A stretch of DNA of 64,000 bases from an uncultured Bacteroidales bacterium. Lineage in GTDB: Bacteria > Bacteroidota > Bacteroidia > Bacteroidales > Muribaculaceae. The position numbers and the translations under genes were made by a program. Every line of letters starts with the position of its first letter. The first letter of the stretch is position 1. Shown piece by piece: positions 1 to 10,061 of the stretch. The notes beneath the pieces were generated by a model. It was not told the DNA's origin. It did no database searches and was given only the letters and a program-made list of their open reading frames with translations. The stretch is from assembly GCA_947573135.1 (NCBI GenBank), contig CANPDU010000006.1:1-64000 (forward strand), written 5' to 3'.

Positions 1-223
1 CAAGACTGACACTGGCTCACCTGAAGCGCAGATTGCATTATTCTCGGTCCGTATTGCTCATTTGACTCAGCATCTGAAGTCAAATCACAAAGATCATACA
101 ACAGAGCGCGCTCTTAAAATGCTTGTAGGCAAGCGTCGTCGTCTTCTTGACTATCTCGCCAAGAAAGACATCACCCGCTACCGCGCAATCATTGCCCAGA
201 AAGAGCTCGGTATCCGCAAGTAA
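1..223 (+). CDS. rpsO: 30S ribosomal protein S15, C-terminal part (5' end outside window)
   Basis: The frame starting at base 2 runs 73 codons to a TAA at 221-223 and encodes the conserved S15 core: TGSPEAQIA, then HLTQHLK, then the H-K-D-H turn, and the basic KRRRLLDYL helix followed by a short tail ending in GIRK. S15 is normally about 89 residues, so roughly the first 15 are missing at the window edge. S15 binds 16S rRNA in the platform of the small subunit. A strong hairpin with a T-run follows, so the transcript probably ends here. The longer open frame that overlaps this region from 147 and runs into the next gene is in another frame and is not its start. Confidence 0.96.
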   Translation, partial: KTDTGSPEAQIALFSVRIAHLTQHLKSNHKDHTTERALKMLVGKRRRLLDYLAKKDITRYRAIIAQKELGIRK

Positions 224-259
224 GACGCCACAAAGCGCTCGCTTAAAGATTACACATGG

Positions 260-295
260 GGCTGCCGCATTAATTGTCGGCAGCCTTTGTTTTTT
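260..295 (+). terminator. rho-independent terminator of rpsO
   Basis: An 8-bp GC-rich stem (GGCTGCCG at 260-267 pairing with CGGCAGCC at 278-285) with a 10-base loop is followed by a T-rich tract (286-295). It lies 36 bases after the rpsO stop codon. Confidence 0.85.
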
Positions 296-398
296 AAGAC
301 GTATCATATATAAGATAAGACGGCCATATAACATTTTCAGGCTCCGGAGCGTTATAAAACCAATGATACGCATTAATCAAATATTAAAATTATCAAAT

Positions 399-1271
399 AT
401 GAAACTGACCGATATTCTTATCATTTCAATCGCTGCGACTACAATCAGCTCCTGCTCTCTTTTGAGTCCGAAATCTAAAACAACTGATATGACACCCATA
501 AAAGTCTCAACAGCCAAATCTGACGGATCAAACAAAAACGCCGCATCTTCAGCCGAAGATCTGGCAGACCGCATCACCGGCGAATGGGTTATTGTTTCTG
601 CCGGGGGTAAATCCATAGGTCAGATTGACGATATGCCTTATATCACTTTCGAAAAATCGTCAGGTCGGTTCTATGCGTCCAACGGTTGCAATGTGCTCAA
701 TGGATCCTATACATTGTCTCCGTCAGGCAAGCTGACTTTCGGAGAAGTACTGTCAACTATGAAGATGTGTCAGGATCTGCCTTACGAATCATCAATAACC
801 GCGGCACTCTCCGGAGAGTCGCCACTCAATGCAAGCATTAAGAAGCTCGGCCATGACAGCTATCTCACTCTTACAGATGCTAAAGGCGTTGAGCTATTAT
901 CAGCAAAGAAACATAATATGGATTTCCTCAACGGCAACTGGCAGATCACATCTGTCGGCGGCAAAACTGTCGAAGGTGACGAAGCCTCGATATTTATCGA
1001 CATCAACGAACTTAAAGTACACGGCAACACCGGATGTAACTTTTTCAACGGTGTGCTTTACATAAACCCCGACAAGTCAAATGCTATCGATTTCAGCAAT
1101 CTCGGCTCGACAAGAATGATGTGCCCGAATATGGAACAGGAGTCAGCAATCCTTCTTGCACTCGAAGAGACTGTCAGCGCTATTCAAGGTTCTGAAGGTA
1201 ACGTAATGCTGCTGAACTCTGCAGGCAAAGAGCTGATGACCCTACGGTCTATTCCCGTCGAGAAAGAATAG
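399..1271 (+). CDS. lipoprotein with two META (HslJ-like) domains
   Basis: I chose the ATG at 399 because it gives a clean lipoprotein signal (MKLTDILIISIAATTISSC) of 290 residues. The same frame is open upstream to 147, but that part overlaps rpsO and its terminator. Two META-domain copies follow. The first is at about residues 55-140 (GEWVIVSAGGK, SNGCNVLNGSY, MKMC), and the second at about 180-275 (GNWQITSVGGKTV, HGNTGCNFFNG, RMMCPNME). META/HslJ domains occur in bacterial envelope proteins, some linked to novobiocin resistance or secretion stress, and their biochemical role is unclear. The paired cysteines in each copy (NGC and MxxC) look conserved. The protein is probably anchored in the outer or inner membrane facing the periplasm. 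No promoter of the usual form was found. Confidence 0.85.
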   Translation: MKLTDILIISIAATTISSCSLLSPKSKTTDMTPIKVSTAKSDGSNKNAASSAEDLADRITGEWVIVSAGGKSIGQIDDMPYITFEKSSGRFYASNGCNVLNGSYTLSPSGKLTFGEVLSTMKMCQDLPYESSITAALSGESPLNASIKKLGHDSYLTLTDAKGVELLSAKKHNMDFLNGNWQITSVGGKTVEGDEASIFIDINELKVHGNTGCNFFNGVLYINPDKSNAIDFSNLGSTRMMCPNMEQESAILLALEETVSAIQGSEGNVMLLNSAGKELMTLRSIPVEKE

Positions 1272-1335
1272 ACGATTCTGAAACGCCGAACTCTTTCCCC
1301 CGACAGCTGTTCTAATTATAGAAAAAGTAAAAGCA

Positions 1336-2622
1336 ATGAGCAGCAAACAAAGGATTGTAGTCATCGGTGCCGGATTCGGCGGCTTGTCATTCATCAAAAA
1401 AATCGATAAGAGGAATTTTGATATCACCGTTGTCGACCGTAACAACTACCATAGTTTCCCCCCGCTTTTCTACCAGATAGCATCATGCGGACTCGAGCCG
1501 ATGAGCATATCGTTCCCGATGAGACGAGAATTGAGGTCAAAGAAAATGCGCGGTGTCAGTTTTTGTTACGGAGAGGTGAGCTGTATTGACACATTGAATA
1601 GAACGATCACCACCGAATACCAGACCTTGCATTATGACATTCTTGTCATTGCTGCCGGGACCACCAACAATTTCTTTGACATCGAAAACCTGCGACAGCG
1701 TGTCTGCACTCTGAAATCCACTTCTCAGGCCATACGTACTCGTAACGAAATCCTGCTGAAACTCGAACGCGCCGCAATCGAACACGATCCCGACCTACGC
1801 AGAAGGCTGCTGACTTTTGCTGTCATCGGCGGAGGCCCGACAGGGGTTGAGATCGCCGGGGCGCTGGGAGAAATGAAGCGTTACGTCATAGCCCGCGAAT
1901 ATCCGTCCATCTCGCCCGACGAAGTAAGGGTCATTTTAGCCGAAGGCTCAGGACGACTTTTGCACACAATGTCAGAAGCGTCGTCCGAAGACGCGCTGCG
2001 CGATCTGCGTAAACTCATGGTCGACGTAAGACTCAACAAGACGATGAGGTCTTACGACGAAAACGATCTGATAACATTCACAGACGGCGATACCATCGAG
2101 GCCGGTACACTCATATGGACGGCCGGAATAACAGCCGAGACATTCAACTTTAAAGGATCAGCACCCTCACAGACATCGGGAGGCCGTCTGAGTGTCGACG
2201 AATACAACAAAGTCGCAGGTACAGAAGGAATTTATGCGATAGGCGATATCGCCTGCCACAGCGCCCCGGCCTGGCCCAAAGGATGTCCTCAGCTCGCCCA
2301 GGTCGCCATACAGCAGGGCAAACGGCTCGCCGAAAACCTGAATTCACCCGACAGGCGCCGTCCGTTTGTCTATAACGACAAAGGGTCGATGGCTACGATC
2401 GGACGCAACCGTGCGGTCGTAGACCTGCGTCACGTCCATTTTTCAGGATGGTTTGCGTGGATCACATGGATGTATATCCATCTGATCAGCCTTCTCGGCA
2501 TGCGTAATAAGGCTGTTGTGCTGCTGAACTGGATATGGTCCTACTTCACATTCTCGTCATCGCTGCGTCTCATAATGCGACCGAGCAGCAATCCTTCTTC
2601 TTCAAATAAAATCAGATCATGA
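1336..2622 (+). CDS. ndh: type II NADH:quinone oxidoreductase (NDH-2), FAD/NAD-dependent
   Basis: This 428-residue flavoprotein has an N-terminal FAD-binding dinucleotide fold (VVIGAGFGGLSF, residues 7-18), a second NAD-binding fold (AVIGGGPTGVEIAG, about 163-176), the ATG-like segment IAAGTTNNF and the C-terminal FAD motif with YAIGDIA followed by QLAQVAIQQG. The C-terminal amphipathic region (about 370-410, rich in W, I and L) fits the membrane-anchoring tail of NDH-2. It would oxidise NADH and reduce menaquinone without pumping ions, complementing the Na+-pumping Nqr complex encoded at 34.9-40.8 kb. The stop codon overlaps the start of the next gene (ATGA), indicating translational coupling to the GNAT protein. 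Confidence 0.93.
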   Translation: MSSKQRIVVIGAGFGGLSFIKKIDKRNFDITVVDRNNYHSFPPLFYQIASCGLEPMSISFPMRRELRSKKMRGVSFCYGEVSCIDTLNRTITTEYQTLHYDILVIAAGTTNNFFDIENLRQRVCTLKSTSQAIRTRNEILLKLERAAIEHDPDLRRRLLTFAVIGGGPTGVEIAGALGEMKRYVIAREYPSISPDEVRVILAEGSGRLLHTMSEASSEDALRDLRKLMVDVRLNKTMRSYDENDLITFTDGDTIEAGTLIWTAGITAETFNFKGSAPSQTSGGRLSVDEYNKVAGTEGIYAIGDIACHSAPAWPKGCPQLAQVAIQQGKRLAENLNSPDRRRPFVYNDKGSMATIGRNRAVVDLRHVHFSGWFAWITWMYIHLISLLGMRNKAVVLLNWIWSYFTFSSSLRLIMRPSSNPSSSNKIRS

Positions 2623-3662
2623 GCACTCAAAGCGGCATACGCAAACTTTTTGAAAAAAGTTTCAGCGAATCTACCGACTGGACAGACTGGTATTTCAACA
2701 ATGTCTATTCCGACGGCAATGCAATGATTTCCTATGTCAATTCTCAGCCGGCAAGTTGTCTGATGCTTGACAGGTATAAATTCAAAATCGCTTCGCAACA
2801 GGTCGGCATGTCATATATATCATGCTGCGCCACTGCCCCTCAGTTCCGCGGTCATGGCCATATGTCACGGCTCCTTATCGATGCTCTGCTCGAGTCAGCA
2901 GCCGGAGGAGCCGCTTTCGCATCGCTGATCCCGGCTAACCGGCGTCTTTACTTCTATTACGACCGTCTGGGCTTTTCCACTGTGTTTTATAGCGACGAAC
3001 AAAGATACACATCTCTCCATAGTTTCCGGTCAGGCAACGATTATATCGAACTTTCGCCGTCATATGATGCGTTTCACGCTCTCGAATGCGGCCGTACAGC
3101 CACAGTAATTCATTCGGCAACTGATTTTGACAATATTCTTGCCGACAACAGGCTCGACTCGGGCATTGTGATTTACAAAGCAGAAAAAGAGACAAGTAAG
3201 CCCGCAGCCATGCTGTTTGCCACTGTCGGACAACATGCCGCGGTTGTCAGGGATCTTCTGTCCGCGTCGGAAGCAGCTTCTGAGTCAGCTCTCGCCTCGC
3301 TCCGCGAGCGTATCGGCGAACGCATGATCATAGTCCATACACTGCCCGGCGAAAATCCGTTTTACCTCAAATCACACGGCATGGTCCGCATTGTCAACCC
3401 ACTTCCGCTGTTCGAGGCCATCGGCGCCGAACATCCATCGACAGAGCAGGTCATACGATTGCGCGATCCGATCATTCCTGACAACAATGCAGTTTTCATT
3501 ATCCACGGCGGCCATGTCGAACGCTCCAACTCCACTATGCGGCGTATCACACTTGATGTAAACGTCGATATTCTGGCAAAAATAATTTTCAATTCCCGGC
3601 GTGTAGGCGATATTTTCTCCATCCCGTCATTCCGTCCGTCAATGTCGCTGATGCTTGACTGA
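2619..3662 (+). CDS. GNAT-family N-acetyltransferase, possibly Eis-like
   Basis: The 347-residue protein overlaps the NDH-2 gene by 4 bases (ATGA). An acetyl-CoA-binding GNAT core lies at about residues 55-120: a beta strand ending ISCCATAPQFRGHGHMSRLL (Q/R-x-x-G-x-G/H loop), then SLIPANRRLYFYYDRLGF, a typical GNAT motif B. A second, weaker half follows (about 130-345) and contains a run resembling a duplicated acetyltransferase or sterol-carrier-like domain, as in Eis-type proteins. The Eis comparison rests on size and layout only. The substrate cannot be deduced. The overlap with ndh suggests co-expression, but no functional link is visible. After the stop there is a 186-base gap that ends with the glycogen synthase promoter. 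Confidence 0.82.
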   Translation: MSTQSGIRKLFEKSFSESTDWTDWYFNNVYSDGNAMISYVNSQPASCLMLDRYKFKIASQQVGMSYISCCATAPQFRGHGHMSRLLIDALLESAAGGAAFASLIPANRRLYFYYDRLGFSTVFYSDEQRYTSLHSFRSGNDYIELSPSYDAFHALECGRTATVIHSATDFDNILADNRLDSGIVIYKAEKETSKPAAMLFATVGQHAAVVRDLLSASEAASESALASLRERIGERMIIVHTLPGENPFYLKSHGMVRIVNPLPLFEAIGAEHPSTEQVIRLRDPIIPDNNAVFIIHGGHVERSNSTMRRITLDVNVDILAKIIFNSRRVGDIFSIPSFRPSMSLMLD

Positions 3663-3789
3663 GCGATCACGCAAAGATGCACCGTTTCGTATGACAAGCC
3701 GCGAATTTCATTTCGTGCTTCGCTTCGTTTCGCAATTTAAGTTTTACAAAGTTTTTAGTCTTTTCATAATTATACAGACCCCTAACCGC

Positions 3790-3820
3790 TTGAATATTCC
3801 AAAAATAATGACTACCTTTG
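3790..3820 (+). promoter_or_regulatory. Bacteroidota-type promoter for the glycogen operon
   Basis: TTG at 3790-3792 (-33 element), a 20-base spacer and TACCTTTG at 3813-3820 (-7 element) match the Bacteroidota housekeeping form. The expected start is near 3826, which leaves a leader of about 23 bases before the ATG at 3849. Confidence 0.7.
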
Positions 3821-3848
3821 CACTTTGTAATAGCCGAATTTGATTTGT

Positions 3849-5522
3849 ATGGATAATTGCATATCGGAGTTTGACCTGCTTTTAGAGACAAGCTGGGAAG
3901 TCTGTAACAAAATAGGTGGCATATACACCGTCCTTTCCACAAAAGCAGCGACGCTCCAAAAAAATTACAAAGATAAGACAATCTTCATTGGACCTGACGT
4001 ATGGTCAGACGATAACCCTTCGCCATATTTCATCGAAAGCCGAACGCTTTTAAAAAAATGGGTACTCGAAGCCGAGTTGCCCGAAGGCGTGGACGTTCGT
4101 GTCGGGCGATGGGACATCCCCGGCAAACCTATCGTCGTTCTTGTTAAATTCGCCGGCATGTATGCCGTCAAAGACCGGTTCTACGGCCGCATGTGGCAAC
4201 TTTACGGTGTAGATTCACTCCATGCCTACGGAGACTACGACGAGGCCTGCGCTTTCGCTCACGCCGCCGGCATTGTAGCCAAAAGCATTTTCGAATATTA
4301 CCGAAGCCACAATCTTGTAGCCGATCCCGCTAATCCGCGCTTCATCAGCCATTACGACGAATGGACTACCGGCATGGGGCTGCTTTACATCAAGGCCGAA
4401 TATCCCGAAGCCGCTACAATTTTCACCACTCACGCCACAAGCATCGGACGAAGCATATGCGGCAACGGCAAACCCCTCTACGATCAACTGCCCAACTATA
4501 ACGGCGACCAGATGGCCCGCGAACTCAACATGGAGTCAAAACATTCGCTCGAAAAAGCCGCTGCCAATCAGGCCGACTGCTTCACAACGGTCAGCGAAGT
4601 CACAGCCCGCGAATGCGCCCGGTTGCTTGGCCGCCGCCCCGACATCGTGACACCCAACGGTTTTGAAAACAATTTCGTTCCGGCCGCAGCCAAATTTGCT
4701 GCCGCCAGAAATGCCGCGCGTGACAGGATGCTCTCAGTCGCTTCGGCTCTGACCGGACGCAAATTCGGCGACGACACATTCATCGTAGTCACCTCAGGCC
4801 GCTGCGAATACCGCAACAAGGGCATCGATCTTTTCCTCGACTCCATTAACAAACTGGCTTCATATCATCCGGCACGTCCGGTGCTGGCCTTTGTCATGGT
4901 TCCGGCATGGGTCGACAAATTCCGTCCCGATTTATTTTCCGCTCTTACGGATGTAACCGTGTCGCGTCTTGCCGATCCCGTCATAACCCATACCCTGCAT
5001 AATTTTAACTCCGACCCGATAATTAACCGTATCCACCAGCTCGGCTTTTCCAACGACGACGCTGCAAGAGTATCGGTAATTTACGTTCCATGCTATCTCA
5101 ACGGCGCCGACGGCATATTCGATATGACTTATTACCAATTGCTTCCCGGCTTCGACGCATCTGTGTTCCCCTCTTATTACGAACCGTGGGGCTATACGCC
5201 GCTTGAAAGCGTTGCATTCGGGGTCCCGACTGTAACGACATCTCTGTCGGGCTTCGGACAATGGATACTCGACAGCTTCGACGACACTTTCACCGCTTGC
5301 GGGGTTCGCGTCGAGCAGCGCACCGACAGCAACTACGATCATGTACGTGATAATATCGCCGACGACGTTCTGTCACTGGTAAACTCAACGGATCATGAAA
5401 TAAAGATCATATCCAAAGCAGCCAGAGCGACCGCAAAGGCGGCGGCATGGAGCAACTTCATAAGCTTTTACATCAAAGCCTTCAGCATTGCCTTGGACAA
5501 TGCCCGGGCAAGAAACAAATAA
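3849..5522 (+). CDS. glycogen synthase, GT3 (eukaryote-like) family
   Basis: The protein (557 residues from the ATG at 3849; an in-frame TTG lies at 3840) starts [23 protein letters not shown]. This is the UDP-glucose-type glycogen synthase signature of GT3 enzymes from fungi and animals, rather than the KTGGLADV of bacterial GlgA (GT5). Near the C-terminus [19 protein letters not shown] followed by TTSLSGFG gives the GT3 nucleotide-sugar site, including the E-x7-E pair. It would extend alpha-1,4-glucan in the cytoplasm. It is shorter than eukaryotic synthases (about 700 residues) and lacks their phosphorylated tails, as is usual for bacterial GT3 members. It is followed after 29 bases by the glucan phosphorylase gene, so synthesis and breakdown of glycogen are co-transcribed. 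Confidence 0.93.
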   Translation: MDNCISEFDLLLETSWEVCNKIGGIYTVLSTKAATLQKNYKDKTIFIGPDVWSDDNPSPYFIESRTLLKKWVLEAELPEGVDVRVGRWDIPGKPIVVLVKFAGMYAVKDRFYGRMWQLYGVDSLHAYGDYDEACAFAHAAGIVAKSIFEYYRSHNLVADPANPRFISHYDEWTTGMGLLYIKAEYPEAATIFTTHATSIGRSICGNGKPLYDQLPNYNGDQMARELNMESKHSLEKAAANQADCFTTVSEVTARECARLLGRRPDIVTPNGFENNFVPAAAKFAAARNAARDRMLSVASALTGRKFGDDTFIVVTSGRCEYRNKGIDLFLDSINKLASYHPARPVLAFVMVPAWVDKFRPDLFSALTDVTVSRLADPVITHTLHNFNSDPIINRIHQLGFSNDDAARVSVIYVPCYLNGADGIFDMTYYQLLPGFDASVFPSYYEPWGYTPLESVAFGVPTVTTSLSGFGQWILDSFDDTFTACGVRVEQRTDSNYDHVRDNIADDVLSLVNSTDHEIKIISKAARATAKAAAWSNFISFYIKAFSIALDNARARNK

Positions 5523-5551
5523 AGAATTACAACACTCTAATTTATTATATT

Positions 5552-8110
5552 ATGAAACTACCGGTAAGCAACACCAACGCCCCCGTATGGCGTGACGTTA
5601 CTGTCAAATCCGAACTTCCCTCCAAACTCAAGGCCCTCGATGAGCTTGCTAAAAACTTATGGTGGGTATGGAACAGCGAGGCAAAGGCCCTGTTCCGCGA
5701 TCTTAATCCCGATCTATGGCGCTCGACCGGCGAAAACCCTGTAATGCTGCTTCAGCAGCTCAGTTTCGAGCGCATCAAAGAAGTCATGGCCTCTGAAGAG
5801 ATGATGAGCCGCATTGCTCACGTATATGCCGACTTCAAAGAATACATGAAGAAACCGATGCGCAAAGACGTTCCTTCGGTTTCTTACTTCTCGATGGAAT
5901 ACGGTCTGTGCAACTGCCTCAAGATCTACTCCGGCGGTCTCGGCGTCCTCGCAGGCGACTATATCAAGGAAGCATCCGACAGCTGTGTCGACATGACGGC
6001 CGTAGGTTTCCTCTATCGTTTCGGTTATTTCACCCAGACTCTAAGCGTCGACGGTCAGCAGATCGCCAATTATGAGGCTCAGAACTTCAACCAGCTCCCC
6101 ATCGAGCAGGTGCTCGACAACAACGGACAGCCGATGATCCTCGAGGTGCCCTACCCCGGACGCATCATCTACAGCCACATATGGCGTGTCAACGTCGGCC
6201 GCATGAAACTCTATCTCCTCGACACCGATTTCGACATGAACAGCGAGTTCGACCGCTCGATCACCCACCAGCTCTATGGCGGCGACTGGGAGAACCGCAT
6301 CAAGCAGGAATATCTTCTCGGTATCGGCGGCGTGCTGATGCTCAAGAAACTCGGCATCCGCAGCCAGCTCTATCACTGCAACGAAGGTCACGCAGCCCTG
6401 CTCAATCTCCAGCGCCTCGTCGATTATATCCACGAAGACGGGCTTGATTTCAACACCGCCCTCGAAATAGTCCGCGCATCGTCGCTTTACACCGTCCACA
6501 CTCCGGTGCCCGCAGGTCACGACTACTTCGACGAAGGACTCTTCGGAAAATACATGGGCGAATATCCCGCAAAACTCGGCATATCGTGGAACGACCTCAT
6601 GAACATGGGACGCGAAAACCCCAACACCAACGAACGCTTCTCCATGAGCGTATTCGCGCTCAACACCTGTCAGGAAGCCAACGGTGTAAGCTGGCTTCAC
6701 GGCGAGGTTTCGAAGAAAATGTTCGCCGGCATCTGGAAAGGCTACTCCTGGGAAGAAAGCCATGTTGGCTATGTCACCAACGGCGTCCATATGCCGACCT
6801 GGGCTGCAAGCGAATGGAAAGAATTCTACTGGAACCGTCTCGGCTCTCAGGTATTCACCGACTCAAGCAACCCCGAAGCATGGAAGGGTATCTTCGATGT
6901 CGCCGACGAAGATATCTGGGCGATGCGCTGTCAGCTCAAAGAAAAATTCGTCAACTTTGTCAAACGCGACTTCAAAGCCAAATGGCTTGCCAATCAGGGC
7001 GATCCCTCGGCTGTGGTCAAAGTTCTTGACAAGATCAACCCCAACGCTCTTATCATCGGTTTTGCCCGTCGTTTCGCAACTTATAAGCGCGCTCATCTCC
7101 TCTTCACCGACCTCGACCGTCTCGCCAAGATTGTCAACAACGAGCAATTCCCTGTCCAGTTCGTGTTCTCAGGTAAGGCTCACCCCGCCGACGGCGCCGG
7201 CCAGGGCCTGATCAAACGCATCATGGAGATCTCGCATATGCCTCAGTTCGAGGGCAAGATCATCTTCCTTGAAGACTACAACATGATCGTGGCCAAGCGT
7301 CTCGTGACAGGTGTCGACATCTGGCTCAACACTCCGACACGCCCCCTCGAGGCATCAGGTACATCGGGCGAAAAAGCCGAAATGAACGGAGTCCTCAACT
7401 TCTCTGTCCTCGACGGATGGTGGTATGAAGGCTACCGCTTCAACGAAAAAGCAGGCTGGGCTCTCACCGACAAACGCACCTATACCGATCAGGCTCAGCA
7501 GGACAAACTCGATGCGGCCACGATCTACTCTATGCTCGAAAACGAGATCATCCCGCTCTATTTTGCCAAGAACTCCAAGGGCTACTCTCCCGAATGGATA
7601 CAGTATATCAAGCGTTCGATCGGCGACATCGCGCCCCACTTCACCATGAAGCGTATGATCGACGACTATATCGCACGTTTCTACGATCCTGAAGCTGCAC
7701 GCTCAAAGAAACTCGCAGCAAAAAACTTCGCTCTCGCCAAAGAAATCGTTGCCTGGAAAGAGAAAGTAGCTGCTGACTGGGACGGCATCAAAGTGTTTGA
7801 CATCCGTCATTCAGGCGAGATTTCAAACTCTACCACCGGCCGGAATGTGCGCATCGAAGCCATCATCGACACTAACGGCCTCGGCAAGGATCTCCACCTC
7901 GAACTCGTCATCCATCGCGTTGAGAACGGTGAAGAGCATTTCGTCGGTACTCAGCAGTTCAAGGTTGTCAAAGAGGAAGGCAACGTTCTAACCTACGAAC
8001 TCACTACCGAGACCAAAGATCCGGGTGTGTTCCGCATCGGTTACCGTATCTATCCTTACAATCCAGCTCTGCCTCACCGTCAGGACTTCGCGTTCACCCG
8101 CTGGATCTGA
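5552..8110 (+). CDS. glgP: alpha-glucan phosphorylase, GT35 family (short type)
   Basis: The ATG at 5552 gives 852 residues starting [16 protein letters not shown]. The same frame is open further upstream into the synthase gene, but that part is not conserved-looking. An N-terminal DUF3417 segment ([17 protein letters not shown], about 30-46) marks the short bacterial/archaeal alpha-glucan phosphorylase type. Then come the [20 protein letters not shown] and HCNEGHAAL motifs, and the pyridoxal-phosphate region [14 protein letters not shown] followed by [10 protein letters not shown] (about 590-625). The lysine in GEKAEMNG is the expected cofactor-binding residue. The enzyme releases glucose-1-phosphate from glycogen or maltodextrin. 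A C-terminal domain of about 130 residues after the catalytic part resembles a beta-sandwich. The gene ends in a clear terminator. Confidence 0.94.
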   Translation: MKLPVSNTNAPVWRDVTVKSELPSKLKALDELAKNLWWVWNSEAKALFRDLNPDLWRSTGENPVMLLQQLSFERIKEVMASEEMMSRIAHVYADFKEYMKKPMRKDVPSVSYFSMEYGLCNCLKIYSGGLGVLAGDYIKEASDSCVDMTAVGFLYRFGYFTQTLSVDGQQIANYEAQNFNQLPIEQVLDNNGQPMILEVPYPGRIIYSHIWRVNVGRMKLYLLDTDFDMNSEFDRSITHQLYGGDWENRIKQEYLLGIGGVLMLKKLGIRSQLYHCNEGHAALLNLQRLVDYIHEDGLDFNTALEIVRASSLYTVHTPVPAGHDYFDEGLFGKYMGEYPAKLGISWNDLMNMGRENPNTNERFSMSVFALNTCQEANGVSWLHGEVSKKMFAGIWKGYSWEESHVGYVTNGVHMPTWAASEWKEFYWNRLGSQVFTDSSNPEAWKGIFDVADEDIWAMRCQLKEKFVNFVKRDFKAKWLANQGDPSAVVKVLDKINPNALIIGFARRFATYKRAHLLFTDLDRLAKIVNNEQFPVQFVFSGKAHPADGAGQGLIKRIMEISHMPQFEGKIIFLEDYNMIVAKRLVTGVDIWLNTPTRPLEASGTSGEKAEMNGVLNFSVLDGWWYEGYRFNEKAGWALTDKRTYTDQAQQDKLDAATIYSMLENEIIPLYFAKNSKGYSPEWIQYIKRSIGDIAPHFTMKRMIDDYIARFYDPEAARSKKLAAKNFALAKEIVAWKEKVAADWDGIKVFDIRHSGEISNSTTGRNVRIEAIIDTNGLGKDLHLELVIHRVENGEEHFVGTQQFKVVKEEGNVLTYELTTETKDPGVFRIGYRIYPYNPALPHRQDFAFTRWI

Positions 8111-8135
8111 TACGACATTATACACTAAATTTCAT

Positions 8136-8170
8136 AAAGCCCTTGACAAATACGTCAGGGGCTTTTTCTT
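8136..8170 (+). terminator. terminator of the glycogen operon
   Basis: AAAGCCCTTGAC (8136-8147) pairs with GTCAGGGGCTTT (8154-8165), with one G-T pair and a 6-base loop, followed by a T-run. It lies 26 bases after the phosphorylase stop codon. Confidence 0.85.
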
Positions 8171-8348
8171 GTCGTTTGTTAAAATCCTAATTTTTAGACA
8201 CTTGTACAATATAATGAAAATCAGGGTGTTACAGCCGAGCTTTTACCATGTAACGAAAATAAATAAATCACAAAGTATAACTAATTGATTACCTGTTGAT
8301 TACAAAGATTATTCTTTAAGACTTGTAACACCGAAATGCCGCTGATTT

Positions 8349-8380
8349 TTTGGTGACGCTTAATTTATTTGATAATTTTG
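8349..8380 (+). promoter_or_regulatory. Bacteroidota-type promoter, apparently leaderless
   Basis: TTTG at 8349-8352, a 20-base spacer and TAATTTTG at 8373-8380 form a perfect -33/-7 pair. The next gene's ATG is at 8387, only 6 bases beyond the -7 element, so the transcript would begin at or next to the start codon. Confidence 0.75.
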
Positions 8381-8386
8381 CAAGCG

Positions 8387-10012
8387 ATGAAACATATAAT
8401 CAGCGTCATATTATCTTTTGCATTGATCTGTGTCGCATGTGACCACCGAGGCACAGTCAGCGACAGACTCATGCTTGCCGACTCCCTGATGTCGGTGTGC
8501 CCCGACTCGGCGTTTGTCATATTGGACAGCCTCGACAGTCGCAACGAGTCACAGATGACTCAGGCGTGGCACGCTCTCCTGCTCGCCAAAGCCAATGAAA
8601 AGACTTTCCGGCGCTTTCACAATGATTCGCTCACCGCGATGGCCGCCGATTATTTCCGCGGCCGCGGCGACAGCCTCGAGATTCAGGCTCTGTTTTATAA
8701 TGGCGTCATCAACGGTTATAACCGCAACTATGCCGATGCTCTTATTTCTTTAATAGAAACAGCCGAAAAAGCAGCCGCGGCCGGAGATTATTTCTATCAG
8801 GCAATGGCCTACCGCGAGCAGGCCGACATATATAGTTCGCTGTACGTCGAGTCAAAACATCTTGAATATGCCGACTCTGCTCAGCGCTACTTTTCAAAAG
8901 CCGGCCGACCGGTCCACGCTCTGCGCGAAAAACTTTCACTGGCCGAAGCGCTTGTCTCGCTCGACCGGACCGACAGCGCACTCACAGTCCTTTCCGACAT
9001 TCGCTCCGACTCGGCGTTTGCCAACGCGCCGGCATTTAATACGGCCTACCATCGGCTGATGTCTGATATTCTCACAAAAAATCATGACTACTCAATGGCT
9101 CTGACTCATCTTGATTCCGTCGCAGTCTATGCCAACGGACTGTCATCAGTCGAACTGTCGCAACAGGCACGCTTACTCGCCTTTTTAGGTGAATACCGCT
9201 CTGCATATGATGCACTCGGGCAAGCCAATATGTTTGCATTCGAGCCGATTGACTCGGCCCAGATAAAACTCAGCGAGGCCATCATAGCTGCTCGCACCGA
9301 TGATTACCGCAGGGCCTACAACGCGTTCTTGTATTTTTTCAATAACTATGCCGGCACACGTCAATTTCTGCTGACGCACCCCTATACGACCGTCATCAGC
9401 GAATACTACCGCCAGCAATCCGAGAGCAGAAATGAAGAATTGCGGTCAACCCGGACAAGTCTGATCGCATGGATTGTAATAGCGCTTCTGACAGCGGCTC
9501 TGGCCATAACTGTAATCATGATATACCGCCGTCGGCTAAAGGAAAAAGGATATCAGAGTGAAGCCCTGCTTGCCGACATCGAGCATCTGCAGAAAATAGT
9601 CGACACCCGCGTTGAGCCGCAGGCCTACAAAAACCATTATGCCATAATCAATTCGCTCTGTGAAATTGCAGACTGCATGCCCGACACAAGCGACGGCTAC
9701 GCCCTGCTGGGCAAAAACGTTTCCAGACTAATCTCCACTTTCCGAACCGACGAGACTCTGACCGAAATAGAAAATTTTGTCAACGAACATTTCGACGGTC
9801 TCATGAAACGTTTCCGCGAACAAAACCCCGATTTCACCGACCGGAACTACAAATATGTTCTGCTCTCGTTTGCAGGCTTTTCGAGCCAGTCTATAACGAT
9901 CATCCTCAACATCAAGTCGCCAAACGCCTTGCGCACAATGCGCCATCGCATCAAAAAACAGATCGAAGACTCAAAGTCTGCCGACTGCGGCTTGTTCCTT
10001 TCCATGCTTTAA
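8387..10012 (+). CDS. membrane-anchored lipoprotein with TPR-like sensor region and cytoplasmic regulator-like domain
   Basis: The ATG at 8387 gives 541 residues with a lipobox-like signal (SFALICVAC). The next 330 or so residues are helical and repeat-like (SLEIQALFYNGVINGYNRNY, then ADALISLIETAEKAAAAGDY), consistent with tetratricopeptide-type repeats in the periplasm. A transmembrane helix lies at about 360-383 (LIAWIVIALLTAALAITVIMI), followed by a basic RRRLKEKG stop-transfer and a coiled segment. The last 110 residues (LMKRFREQNPDFTDRNYKYV, then FAGFSSQSITIILN and MRHRIKKQI) look like a helix-turn-helix domain of the kind found at the end of Bacteroidales TPR regulators. The gene at 63092 has the same C-terminal layout. 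It lies 49 bases upstream of the twin-TonB_C genes and may sense envelope state to control them. The regulatory role is inference. Confidence 0.75.
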   Translation: MKHIISVILSFALICVACDHRGTVSDRLMLADSLMSVCPDSAFVILDSLDSRNESQMTQAWHALLLAKANEKTFRRFHNDSLTAMAADYFRGRGDSLEIQALFYNGVINGYNRNYADALISLIETAEKAAAAGDYFYQAMAYREQADIYSSLYVESKHLEYADSAQRYFSKAGRPVHALREKLSLAEALVSLDRTDSALTVLSDIRSDSAFANAPAFNTAYHRLMSDILTKNHDYSMALTHLDSVAVYANGLSSVELSQQARLLAFLGEYRSAYDALGQANMFAFEPIDSAQIKLSEAIIAARTDDYRRAYNAFLYFFNNYAGTRQFLLTHPYTTVISEYYRQQSESRNEELRSTRTSLIAWIVIALLTAALAITVIMIYRRRLKEKGYQSEALLADIEHLQKIVDTRVEPQAYKNHYAIINSLCEIADCMPDTSDGYALLGKNVSRLISTFRTDETLTEIENFVNEHFDGLMKRFREQNPDFTDRNYKYVLLSFAGFSSQSITIILNIKSPNALRTMRHRIKKQIEDSKSADCGLFLSML

Positions 10013-10061
10013 ATACAAAGCTTTGCGCTACAATTTTAAGATACAGACTAAATTAAAAGCC

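Noticed and set aside
147-398. In-frame extension of the META lipoprotein by 84 residues
   Set aside because: It overlaps the rpsO coding end and its terminator, and the ATG at 399 gives a clean lipoprotein signal.
6041-6790. 249-codon open frame on the minus strand
   Set aside because: Antisense to the glucan phosphorylase gene and without protein-like motifs.
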